NCBI GenBank assembly: GCA_003446315.1
Contig: DMBA01000107.1
Span: 1-9,437 of the forward strand
DNA length: 9,437 nucleotides
Direction of reading: 5' to 3'
From: Ruminococcus sp.
GTDB taxonomy: Bacteria > Bacillota > Clostridia > Oscillospirales > Ruminococcaceae
In this document: positions 1 through 5,927 of the stretch, in pieces
Layout of the letters: each line of letters begins with the position of its first letter
Numbering within the stretch: the stretch's first letter is position 1
The notes under the pieces: model-generated
The model's input: the letters and a program-made list of their open reading frames with translations, nothing else
The model's database searches: none
What the model was told of the DNA's origin: nothing
Program-made: the position numbers and the translations under genes

Positions 1-753
1 GAACGTACAACCGAAACCGCTGCGCCGCAGAATACTGCGCAAAATACCGCACAAAATGCCGCGCAGACCGATCGGAACGGCGGAGCACATGCTGCCGTCA
101 CGACCCGCACAACGGCTGCACCTTCCGGCGGACGGCAGACAACCGTCACACAAACTGCCGCAAGTACAGCAAGCCGGCGGACAACAACTGCCCGTTCTAC
201 AACGGTTACCACGCAAACGACCGTCACACAAACCGTCACAGATCCGGTCACGACAGAAGCACCTGCGCCGGTCATCACGACAGAAGCCCCGCCGCCCGCT
301 GCGGAAAAGGTCATGCTTTCTGTCGGCAATTATACGGCGCGTCCCGGCGATACGGTCACATTTGAGCTGCGGTTTGCAGAAGATGTGCGTGCGAACAGCT
401 TCCAGCTTATGCTGGATCTACAGGGCGCAGAGGGGCTGCCGCAGGCTGGATTTGTACCGAATGAATATGATACCGAGTGCAGAAATCAGTTCGGTTCCAT
501 GACCGAAGTGGTTGTCACCGGAGAACATGCATCCGTTGTCAATATCGCGCTCAATCCTGTCCAGTATTCTGCCGGTATCCTGATTATGCGTGCCAAGGTG
601 CAGATCCCGGCAGATGCCGTACCGGGCAGCGTTTACCGGTTGGTGCTTGGTTCGAATCAGCCGAGCTGCTTCCTTTCCGGCGATGATGCGGATACGCATA
701 TTTATCCGTATCTGGACGGCGGATCCATCACGGTCACAGACAGTGAGACTTAA
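1..753 (+). CDS. Secreted/surface protein with cohesin-like domain, 3' part (N-terminus outside window)
   Basis: The frame is open from base 1 to the TAA at 751-753, giving the last 250 residues of a longer protein. Residues 1-100 are low complexity: AQNT-type repeats, then Thr/Pro/Ala/Val tracts such as VTTEAPAP, typical of extracellular linkers. From about residue 104 (V-M-L-S-V-G) the sequence becomes a compact beta-type domain. Its opening, VGNYTARPGDTVTFELRF, and its end, DGGSITV, follow the usual cohesin pattern (V-x-V-x3-x-PGDTV near the start, DGxIxV at the end). Cohesins bind dockerins in cellulosomes and related surface assemblies, and cohesin-like folds also occur as plain adhesion modules. 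No dockerin, LPXTG motif or C-terminal membrane segment follows the domain, so any anchor or signal peptide would lie upstream of the window. The gene is real by composition and domain logic; the cohesin assignment is by motif only. Confidence 0.75.
   Translation, partial: ERTTETAAPQNTAQNTAQNAAQTDRNGGAHAAVTTRTTAAPSGGRQTTVTQTAASTASRRTTTARSTTVTTQTTVTQTVTDPVTTEAPAPVITTEAPPPAAEKVMLSVGNYTARPGDTVTFELRFAEDVRANSFQLMLDLQGAEGLPQAGFVPNEYDTECRNQFGSMTEVVVTGEHASVVNIALNPVQYSAGILIMRAKVQIPADAVPGSVYRLVLGSNQPSCFLSGDDADTHIYPYLDGGSITVTDSET
28..66 (+). repeat. Short 12-bp tandem coding repeat (AQNT units)
   Basis: About three imperfect 12-base units with core (G/C)C(G/A)CA(A/G)AATRCC lie in frame in the linker of the partial surface protein and encode AQNT/AQNA. 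They probably arose by slippage within a low-complexity linker. Similar near-repeats occur at about 140-240 (ACCGTCACACAAAC) and 250-290 (ACGACAGAAGC). Confidence 0.5.
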
Positions 754-781
754 AAAAATTCATGAAATCTTAAAATAGTCC

Positions 782-810
782 TTGACTTTCGTGCCGAAGT
801 ATAGTATACT
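782..810 (+). promoter_or_regulatory. Sigma-A-type promoter for rny
   Basis: TTGACT at 782-787 and TATACT at 805-810 are separated by exactly 17 bases. Each hexamer matches the vegetative consensus at five of six positions. It lies just after the end of the cohesin-like gene and points toward rny, with transcription expected to start near 817. An AT-rich palindrome overlaps the -10 box. This is one of the two best promoters in the window. Confidence 0.8.
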
Positions 811-813
811 ATA
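800..813 (+). promoter_or_regulatory. Palindrome overlapping the -10 box (possible operator)
   Basis: TATAGTATACTATA at 800-813 is a perfect 14-bp palindrome that contains the whole -10 hexamer. It extends to a 20-bp near-palindrome (797-816) with only one mismatched pair. Such placement would suit a dimeric repressor, but AT-rich -10 regions give short palindromes by chance, so the operator role is only a suggestion. Confidence 0.3.
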
Positions 814-878
814 GTTGTGTATTATGCATTGCACCGGAAGCAAGGACTGTTTTTTTGGCATGCTTCCGATGGTGTTTT

Positions 879-906
879 GCGGCGGATGCCGCTGTTGATT
901 TTTTTT
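879..906 (+). terminator. Terminator-like hairpin inside the rny leader (possible attenuator)
   Basis: A 5-bp GC-only stem (GCGGC at 879-883, GCCGC at 888-892) with loop GGAT is followed, after the six bases TGTTGA, by eight Ts (899-906). The offset between stem and T run makes it weaker than a standard intrinsic terminator. Its place about 65-90 nt into the leader suits an attenuator. Confidence 0.3.
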
Positions 907-1070
907 CAATGTCCGCAGAATATGCTGCGGATTGCTATGATAAAGGAACGATTTCGCCCATAGAAAGATATCAGGCGAAGCAACCCTGCATTCAAACAAC
1001 TGAATCATCAAACGGCGTGTTTCCTGCCGCAGAATCAGATGATATATACCAATTACCATTTGAAGATGTT

Positions 1071-1076
1071 AGGAGG
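1071..1076 (+). promoter_or_regulatory. Ribosome binding site of rny
   Basis: A perfect AGGAGG stands 11 bases before ATG 1088. A second in-frame ATG at 1094 would leave 17 bases, so 1088 is preferred. Confidence 0.75.
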
Positions 1077-1087
1077 AAATCACAGGT

Positions 1088-2776
1088 ATGCTTATGAGTA
1101 CCCTTTTAATGGCGGCGCAAATCTCGCCGACTGCGGTCTTATTGATCATACTTGCTGCGCTGGTGGTTGGTGCCGGAGCCGGATTTGCTTTCGGATCAAG
1201 CCGTGCAAAACGGGATGTGACAGAGCAGATCGAAAAAGCGGAGTCACGCGGTATCAACAAAGGTATTGAACAGCGCAAGCGGGAAGCAGAAGCTGCCATC
1301 GGCAGTGCCGAGAAGGAAGCGGAGCGTATCCGTACTTCTGCTGCAAAGGAAGCAGAGGATCGGAAAAAGGCTGCACTCGTTGAGGCGAAAGACGAGATCT
1401 TTAAGCTCCGGACAGATGCGGAAAAAGAAATCAAAGACCGCAGATCCGATATGAGCCGCCAGGAACGCAGAATTCAGCAAAAGGAAGAGAATCTTGACAA
1501 GAAAACGGAGCATTTTGAACGGAAAGAGGAGCAGCTCCAGAATAAGATCCATCAGGCAGAAGAACGCCTTGCCGAGGCTGAGGAGATCAAGAAAGCCGGC
1601 ACAGAGGAGATCGAACGCCTGAAGAAAAGCGAAATTGATATGCTGGAACGCATCTCCGAGTTTTCGAAGGATCAGGCAAAGGAATATTTGCTCGAAAAAC
1701 TCGATCAGGAGCTTGTGCATGAGAAGGCTGTGAAGATCACGGCGTTCGATCAGCAGATCAAATCTACCTGCGATGATATCGCAAGAAGCCATATCTCGAT
1801 GGCAATCGCAAAATGTGCCGCAGAACAGGTATCCGAAGTCGCTGTTTCCGTTGTGCCGCTGCCGAATGACGAAATGAAGGGCAGAATCATCGGACGCGAG
1901 GGCAGAAATATCCGTTCCATTGAGGCACTGACCGGCGTTGATCTGATTATTGATGATACACCGGAAGCCATCACGCTTTCCTGCTTCGATCCGGTTCGCC
2001 GTGAGGTCGCAAGAATCGCACTCGAAAAGCTGATCGTGGACGGCAGAATCCATCCGGCAAGCATCGAGGAAAAGGTCGATAAAGCACGGAGAGAAGTCGA
2101 AAAGCGCATCAAACAGGAAGGCGAACGCGCCGTTCTGGAAACAAATGTGCACGGACTGAATCCGGAACTGATCCGTTTGCTGGGCAGACTGACCTTCCGT
2201 ACCAGTTACCGGCAGAATGTGCTGAACCACAGCATCGAAGTGGCAACGCTGTCCGGTATTCTGGCATCGGAACTGGGCGTGGATGCCAATATGGCACGGC
2301 GTGCAGGTTTGCTCCATGATATCGGTAAAGCACTGACCGCTGAGATCGAAGGCTCGCACGTTGCGATCGGTGTGGATGTCTGCCGCAAGTATAAAGAACC
2401 GGCAGAGGTCATTCATGCGGTCGAAGCACACCATAATGATGTGGAGCCGCGCACTGCAATTGCATGTATCGTGCAGGCAGCAGATGCGATCTCCGCAGCA
2501 AGACCCGGTGCCCGCAGCGAGAATCTGGAAAGCTACATCAAGCGTTTGCAGAAGCTCGAAGAAATCTGCATGTCCTATGAGGGCGTTGAAAAGTGCTACG
2601 CGATGCAGGCAGGCAGAGAAGTCCGGATCATGGTCAAGCCGGAAATCATTGACGATGAACGTATGGTTCTGGTCGCACGCCAGATCGCAGAACAGATCGA
2701 AAATGATATGGAATATCCGGGACAGATCAAGGTCAATCTGATCCGTGAAAGCAGAGCAGTTGACGTTGCAAAATAA
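1088..2776 (+). CDS. rny: Ribonuclease Y
   Basis: Membrane-anchored endoribonuclease that starts bulk mRNA decay in Firmicutes and works with the degradosome-like enzymes at the inner face of the membrane. The 562-residue product has the full family layout. A single transmembrane segment lies at about residues 14-36. A long, highly charged Glu/Lys/Arg coiled coil covers about 40-225. A KH RNA-binding domain carries [12 protein letters not shown] at 265-276. An HD metal-dependent nuclease domain contains [15 protein letters not shown] with the HD pair at 410-411, HVAIG, HHND and [12 protein letters not shown], and the usual C-terminal region ends in [14 protein letters not shown] sequence ([10 protein letters not shown]). 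It is slightly longer than the B. subtilis enzyme (about 520 residues), with the extra length probably in the coiled coil. It is driven by the promoter at 782-810 through a long structured leader. No key residue is missing. Confidence 0.97.
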   Translation: MLMSTLLMAAQISPTAVLLIILAALVVGAGAGFAFGSSRAKRDVTEQIEKAESRGINKGIEQRKREAEAAIGSAEKEAERIRTSAAKEAEDRKKAALVEAKDEIFKLRTDAEKEIKDRRSDMSRQERRIQQKEENLDKKTEHFERKEEQLQNKIHQAEERLAEAEEIKKAGTEEIERLKKSEIDMLERISEFSKDQAKEYLLEKLDQELVHEKAVKITAFDQQIKSTCDDIARSHISMAIAKCAAEQVSEVAVSVVPLPNDEMKGRIIGREGRNIRSIEALTGVDLIIDDTPEAITLSCFDPVRREVARIALEKLIVDGRIHPASIEEKVDKARREVEKRIKQEGERAVLETNVHGLNPELIRLLGRLTFRTSYRQNVLNHSIEVATLSGILASELGVDANMARRAGLLHDIGKALTAEIEGSHVAIGVDVCRKYKEPAEVIHAVEAHHNDVEPRTAIACIVQAADAISAARPGARSENLESYIKRLQKLEEICMSYEGVEKCYAMQAGREVRIMVKPEIIDDERMVLVARQIAEQIENDMEYPGQIKVNLIRESRAVDVAK

Positions 2777-2785
2777 AAAAAGACA

Positions 2786-2816
2786 AATGCGCATGATTCT
2801 GACAGTCATGCGCATT
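2786..2816 (+). terminator. Perfect 11-bp inverted repeat after rny
   Basis: AATGCGCATGA (2786-2796) and TCATGCGCATT (2806-2816) form a perfect stem with a 9-base loop, 9 bases after the rny stop. On the + strand the stem is followed by GTTGC, not a U tract, so it is a poor terminator in that direction and may instead be an mRNA 3'-end stabiliser or processing site. On the - strand it would be followed by GTCTTTTTTT and would be a good terminator, but no - strand gene was found. The next gene's RBS starts only 10 bases downstream. Confidence 0.45.
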
Positions 2817-2838
2817 GTTGCAAAAAGGTGATGAAACA

Positions 2839-4392
2839 ATGGCAAAAACAATATTTGGAACGAGCGAAAAATCGAATTTTATTCTGAATATGGATCTGGA
2901 GAAATACCGGGCGACCTGTGTGAAGCTGATGCTGGTGATCCTCTGGGCAAATGCCGCATCTGCCGGCATCAATCAAATGACATATAAAGTGAATGCCGAT
3001 TTGAATGATATGGTGCAGGGCGGCGGATTCGGTTCGGTCATCGGCTTGCTGACGATCGCTATGCGCAGTGTGGCAGTTATTTTCTCGATCGGCGGCGTGC
3101 TTGCACTGATCGCTGCGGTCGTCGGTCTGATGCGGCAGGAGTGGACAAAACGAACCGCTGTGCCCTATCTGGCAGCAGCCGGCGGATTGGCATGGGCTGT
3201 TGTGTCAATGTTCCATTCATTCGATTATAATGTATCGCTGTTTGGTCTGGACGGCAGAGATGAAGGATGGTTTACCTTGCTGATGTATGCATCCATGTTT
3301 TATCTCGGCACGATGCTCCGCCGGAAAGAACTGCAAACCCGTTTCGCAAACGGCGTGCTGCTCTGGGGCATTGTGCAGTGTGCGTGGGGCTTGCTGCAAT
3401 CGCTGTTCGGGTTTGCTTCACAGTATGTGATGGTGGATCCGCTGCTGTATCAGAATCTGAATCTCCCAAGCGGACTGACCGACAGCCCGATCACTTTTGC
3501 GATGCTCACGGCTGTGCTTGCAGCCGTATCGGCTCCGGCAGCGCTGCTTGCAGAACAAAAAAAGACCCGCGTGCTCGCTTTGATCTGTGAGGTGCTGTCT
3601 GTTCTTTGCGCCTTCCGGACACAGACCGTCGCCGGCTTGACTGCCGGGATCGGCGGCGTATTGCTTGCAGTCGTGATCTTTGCCGTGAAGCGGAAGCAGG
3701 CAGGCAAAAACGGCTGGTCTGTACCGGCAGCCGCAGCAGCAGCGGCAGTCTGCGCACTCGTCTGGGTGTTCTTTGCACCCGCGCTCCATCACGCTTACCG
3801 CACTTCCGATGATTCGCCGGTCGCAAACGGCTTTGCACTGTATGACGGCGGCATCGTGTGGGATGACGGCTATTACCGTCTTGGCACATGCGGCCCATAT
3901 AACAGCGCAAAAGAGCATGATTTTGATATTTACAGCGCCGGTTCGGTATTAAAGCACTGTCAGAACGAAGGTCTGAAAGCGATTGCAAAATATCCGGTGC
4001 TCGGAACAGGCCCCGATAATTTCATTTTCACCCAGCTTCACAGCAGTCTGGATATTGCGATGAATGTCAATTCGATCGACCGCCCGTATAATGACTGGCT
4101 CTATATCGCTGCAACACGCGGTGTATTGTCTTTGCTGCTGCATCTCGTTGTGCTGGCAGGATGCTTTGTCACGGCGTGGAAAAACCGGAAGGAATATGCC
4201 TGCTGGACAACGCTCGCCGCAGGCGGTGCCGTGGTTTTGTATACACTCGCTTCCATGACCGGTATCTCCGTCATGACGGTCGCGCCGGTCTTCTGGATGA
4301 TGCTCGGCGTGCTCGGCGCAGATCCGATCACGGCGGCTGCGGGTAAGAAAACAGACAGTAAAAAAGGCGATGCAAAGCCGAAAAAGAAATAA
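2839..4392 (+). CDS. O-antigen ligase/polymerase-like (Wzy_C type) polytopic membrane protein
   Basis: The 517-residue product has about ten or more hydrophobic segments (for example about 28-45, 68-98, 107-124, 145-160, 171-195, 217-238, 243-258, 262-284, 294-313, 424-446, 456-474 and 476-493). It ends in a Lys-rich cytosolic tail. Motifs match the O-antigen ligase/Wzy superfamily: FGLDGRDEGW at 135-144 after the third to fourth segment, GTGPDNF at 389-395 at the end of a large extracytoplasmic loop (about 315-420), and RPYNDWLYIAATRG at 415-428, the family's (H/Y)N-x-(W/L)-L-x4-G signature. Family members join or polymerise lipid-linked glycans on the outer side of the membrane, here perhaps a cell-surface polysaccharide or glycoprotein glycan. 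The substrate cannot be told. The ATG at 2839 is chosen because AGGTG (2826-2830) lies 8 bases upstream; the in-frame TTG at 2815 overlaps the hairpin and lacks an RBS. No other glycan gene is adjacent. Confidence 0.8.
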   Translation: MAKTIFGTSEKSNFILNMDLEKYRATCVKLMLVILWANAASAGINQMTYKVNADLNDMVQGGGFGSVIGLLTIAMRSVAVIFSIGGVLALIAAVVGLMRQEWTKRTAVPYLAAAGGLAWAVVSMFHSFDYNVSLFGLDGRDEGWFTLLMYASMFYLGTMLRRKELQTRFANGVLLWGIVQCAWGLLQSLFGFASQYVMVDPLLYQNLNLPSGLTDSPITFAMLTAVLAAVSAPAALLAEQKKTRVLALICEVLSVLCAFRTQTVAGLTAGIGGVLLAVVIFAVKRKQAGKNGWSVPAAAAAAAVCALVWVFFAPALHHAYRTSDDSPVANGFALYDGGIVWDDGYYRLGTCGPYNSAKEHDFDIYSAGSVLKHCQNEGLKAIAKYPVLGTGPDNFIFTQLHSSLDIAMNVNSIDRPYNDWLYIAATRGVLSLLLHLVVLAGCFVTAWKNRKEYACWTTLAAGGAVVLYTLASMTGISVMTVAPVFWMMLGVLGADPITAAAGKKTDSKKGDAKPKKK

Positions 4393-4413
4393 ACAAAACA
4401 GATCAGAAAATCA

Positions 4414-4447
4414 GCGCAGGAGTCCGGAATGGGCTTCTGCGCATTTT
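4414..4447 (+). terminator. Intrinsic terminator-like hairpin after the Wzy-type gene
   Basis: A 12-bp stem (4414-4425 with 4431-4442, two G-T wobbles, loop GGAAT) starting GCGCAGG is followed by ATTTTG. The T run is short but directly after the stem. It lies 22 bases after the stop and before a fresh promoter, as expected for an operon end. Confidence 0.6.
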
Positions 4448-4494
4448 GCAAATCTGCGTTTCGTGAGAAAAGTTATGAAAATTATGCATACCCC

Positions 4495-4524
4495 TTGCAA
4501 TTAACCGGCAATTTATGTTATAAT
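4495..4524 (+). promoter_or_regulatory. Extended -10 promoter for ruvC
   Basis: TTGCAA (4495-4500), an 18-base spacer and a perfect TATAAT (4519-4524) preceded by TG-T (4516-4518), an extended -10 signature. Transcription would begin near 4531, leaving a leader of about 24 bases before the ruvC ATG. No SOS box was recognised nearby. Confidence 0.75.
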
Positions 4525-4554
4525 AGAATAGAATACTTATGGGGGGCAGAAGGT

Positions 4555-5034
4555 ATGCGCATTTTGGGAATCGACCCCGGCTATGCGATTGTCGGTTTCG
4601 GCATCGTTGATTATCAGGGGAATACATTCCATACTGTTGAATACGGTGCGATCACCACACAGGCGCATACCGATTTCGGACAGCGGCTGACTTGTATCTA
4701 TGAGGATATGAATTATCTGCTGGACAAATACCGCCCGCAGTATTTATCCATTGAGAAGCTGTTTTTCAATACGAATAAAACAACCGGCATTATGGTCGCG
4801 GAAGCACGCGGCGTGATCCTGCTTGCCTGTGCGCAGCACGGGATGCCGGTGTTTGAGTATACGCCGCTGCAAGTGAAATCCGCAGTCGTCGGATACGGCG
4901 TGGCGGAAAAGCGGCAGGTCATGGATATGACAAGACGGATCCTGCATTTGCAGGAGATCCCGAAACCGGATGACGCGGCGGATGCGCTGGCACTCGCCAT
5001 CTGTCACGGCCATTGTGCGCGTCCGGATTATTAG
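4555..5034 (+). CDS. ruvC: Crossover junction endodeoxyribonuclease RuvC
   Basis: Dimeric Holliday-junction resolvase that makes symmetric nicks in four-way junctions together with RuvAB. The product has 159 residues, normal for the family or slightly short. The catalytic acidic residues of the RNase H-like fold are present: D7 in GIDPG, E67 in SIEKLFF, and D140/D143 in KPDDAADALA. RGVILLACAQHG (85-96) and TPLQVKSAVVGYGVAEKRQV (103-122) are further family motifs. The start at 4555 gives the canonical MRILGIDPG N-terminus and has a G-run RBS (GGGGGG, 4541-4546) 8 bases upstream; an in-frame ATG at 4429 lies within the upstream terminator and before the promoter and is rejected. The TAG stop (5032-5034) overlaps the first bases of the foldback element downstream, so the last codons or the stop may have been altered by its insertion. 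Confidence 0.95.
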   Translation: MRILGIDPGYAIVGFGIVDYQGNTFHTVEYGAITTQAHTDFGQRLTCIYEDMNYLLDKYRPQYLSIEKLFFNTNKTTGIMVAEARGVILLACAQHGMPVFEYTPLQVKSAVVGYGVAEKRQVMDMTRRILHLQEIPKPDDAADALALAICHGHCARPDY

Positions 5035-5198
5035 GGCGTGTTGACACTATAATAAATAATATGCGGATTTTTGAGATGATTTTGTTCCGTTCAAGGCAAA
5101 AATCCGCAGGCGGGCTGTCGCCCGGCAAGGATTTTTAACGACGAACGGGGCAAAATCAGCCAAAAAGACGCGTGTTAGGCTTCGTGTCAACACGCCCT
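5033..5198 (+). mobile_element. MITE-like foldback element with 15-bp terminal inverted repeats
   Basis: AGGGCGTGTTGACAC at 5033-5047 is repeated as a perfect inverted copy at 5184-5198. Inside, further arms are fully nested: 5078-5092 with 5143-5157 (15 pairs, two G-T wobbles), AAAAATCC 5098-5105 with GGATTTTT 5129-5136, and CGGGC 5111-5115 with GCCCG 5120-5124. The whole 166 bases can thus fold as one long hairpin. TGCGGATTTTT at 5062-5072 can alternatively pair with 5098-5108. There is no open reading frame of use, so any transposition would rely on a transposase elsewhere. Flanks are TTA on the left and TGA on the right if the ends are GGGCG/CGCCC, so no exact target duplication is seen. 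The family is not identified; a non-mobile structured intergenic repeat is an alternative. Confidence 0.75.
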
Positions 5199-5203
5199 GA
5201 AAC

Positions 5204-5217
5204 GGGGGATCGGTTTG
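5204..5217 (+). promoter_or_regulatory. G-rich RBS and TTG start of ruvA
   Basis: GGGGG at 5204-5208 lies 6 bases before the TTG at 5215 that opens the canonical RuvA N-terminus. There is no ATG or GTG at this position. The RBS begins 6 bases past the right end of the foldback element. Confidence 0.65.
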
Positions 5218-5814
5218 ATAGACCATATTCGCGGGACGGTGTGCCGGAAAGAGCCGAATCTCGTGGTGATCGAATGCGGCGGCATCGGATATGCCTGCCG
5301 GACAAGTGTGCAGACGGCTGCCAATACCGCAGCGGTGGGCGAGGAAAGTACCTTGTATACCCGCCTGACCGTCAGAGAAGATGAAATTGCACTGTATGGC
5401 TTTTCGGATGTCAGTGAGCGCGTCTGCTTTGACCAGCTCACAAGTGTATCAGGTGTCGGCCCGAAAGCAGCGCTTGCCATCCTTTCGGATTTTACGCCGG
5501 ATCGGTTTGCGCTGGCAGCAGCATCCGGCGATTATAAGCAGTTTACCAAGACCAAGGGCATCGGTACGAAAACCGCGCAGCGGATCGTGCTGGAGCTGAA
5601 AGATAAAGTCAGCAAGACTGTGCAGGCGGAAGGCTTTTCTGCACCGCCGGTCATGTCCGGCAGCGGCAATCTCGAAGAAGCAATGTCTGCACTGCAAGTG
5701 CTCGGCTATTCGCAGGGCGAAGCGGCATCTGTGCTGGCTGGATTGGATCCGGCTTTGCCGTCATCTGAGCTGATCCGGCTCTCTCTGATGCAGCTCGGTA
5801 AAAATATGATATAA
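5215..5814 (+). CDS. ruvA: Holliday junction branch migration protein RuvA
   Basis: RuvA binds four-way DNA junctions as a tetramer and loads the RuvB motor. The 199-residue product has the family's usual length (about 200) and its three domains. An OB-fold N-terminal domain covers 1-65 and includes IRGTVCRKEPNLVVIECGGIGY and IALYGFSD. Two helix-hairpin-helix motifs follow, SVSGVGPKAALAIL at 77-90 and TKGIGTKTAQRIVLEL at 113-128. After a flexible linker (about 135-150), a C-terminal three-helix RuvB-binding domain (152-199) contains EEAMSALQVLGYSQGEA. Translation starts at TTG, normally weaker than ATG. The gene lies 180 bases after ruvC, a gap almost wholly filled by the foldback element, so it probably depends on the ruvC promoter unless the element carries its own. 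The usual partner ruvB is not next but about 3 kb further on. Confidence 0.96.
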   Translation: MIDHIRGTVCRKEPNLVVIECGGIGYACRTSVQTAANTAAVGEESTLYTRLTVREDEIALYGFSDVSERVCFDQLTSVSGVGPKAALAILSDFTPDRFALAAASGDYKQFTKTKGIGTKTAQRIVLELKDKVSKTVQAEGFSAPPVMSGSGNLEEAMSALQVLGYSQGEAASVLAGLDPALPSSELIRLSLMQLGKNMI

Positions 5815-5893
5815 GCGGGAGCACCTGCCGGATCTGCATGGATTCATCCTGCGGAAATCGGCTGCTTTTGCCTTATGATAATTAAAATAAGAT

Positions 5894-5923
5894 ATCCGGA
5901 ACATATGCCGGATGTCCCGGAGG
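5894..5923 (+). promoter_or_regulatory. Small hairpin next to the RBS of the lipoprotein gene
   Basis: ATCCGG (5894-5899) and CCGGAT (5908-5913) form a 6-bp stem with loop AACATATG, five bases before the RBS GGAGG (5919-5923). The RBS is only 4 bases from ATG 5928. The stem could influence ribosome access or be the 3' structure of the ruvA message; no T run follows. The rest of the 113-base gap after ruvA shows no convincing promoter. Confidence 0.35.
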
Positions 5924-5927
5924 AACT

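Larger units (their letters stand above)
817..1087 (+). promoter_or_regulatory. Long structured 5' leader of rny
   Basis: About 270 bases separate the inferred transcription start from the rny start codon, with no convincing gene inside. It contains, in order: stem CGGAAGCA/TGCTTCCG (835-842/861-868), GCGGC/GCCGC (879-883/888-892) followed by eight Ts (899-906), TCCGCAG/CTGCGGA (912-918/925-931), TCGCC/GGCGA (954-958/974-978) and ATTCA/TGAAT (990-994/1001-1005). The nonamer CCGCAGAAT occurs at 913-921 and again at 1027-1035, so the arm at 925-930 has two possible partners. I compared it by eye with common riboswitch consensus motifs (SAM, TPP, FMN, cobalamin, c-di-GMP, purine, T-box, M-box, ykkC) and recognised none. 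It may be a cis-regulatory RNA or an RNase Y autoregulation target; this is inference. Confidence 0.4.

Noticed and set aside
56..502. 148-codon frame in the first gene region
   Set aside because: It is an Arg/Gln/Pro/Ser-rich shadow of the Thr-rich linker frame, which is open from base 1 and leads into a recognisable domain.
950..990. Possible SAM-type riboswitch piece (GGCGAAGCAACC)
   Set aside because: Only a short GCAACC resemblance is present; the conserved core stems and AGGGA-type segments are missing.
855..1097. 80-codon open frame inside the rny leader
   Set aside because: It has no RBS before its ATG, overlaps the rny start, has a composition unlike the neighbouring proteins, and lies across the hairpins of the leader.
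1244..2851. 535-codon open frame on the minus strand, antisense to rny
   Set aside because: It mirrors the coding frame of a certain rny gene. Its translation is unusually rich in Cys, Phe and His, with no domain, RBS or promoter, and its openness is explained by the codon use of rny.
4429..4554. Longer N-terminus for RuvC starting at ATG 4429
   Set aside because: This start lies within the terminator hairpin and upstream of the ruvC promoter; the canonical RuvC N-terminus MRILGIDPG begins at 4555 with its own RBS.
5041..5053. TTGACA and TATAAT within the foldback element as a promoter for ruvA
   Set aside because: The two hexamers (5041-5046 and 5048-5053) are only one base apart, so they cannot act together, and no suitable partner hexamer is found at 16-18 bases.
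5868..5888. Possible promoter before the lipoprotein (TTGCCT ... TAAAAT)
   Set aside because: The spacing is only 9 bases, and no alternative -35 hexamer fits the TATGAT or TAAAAT sequences.
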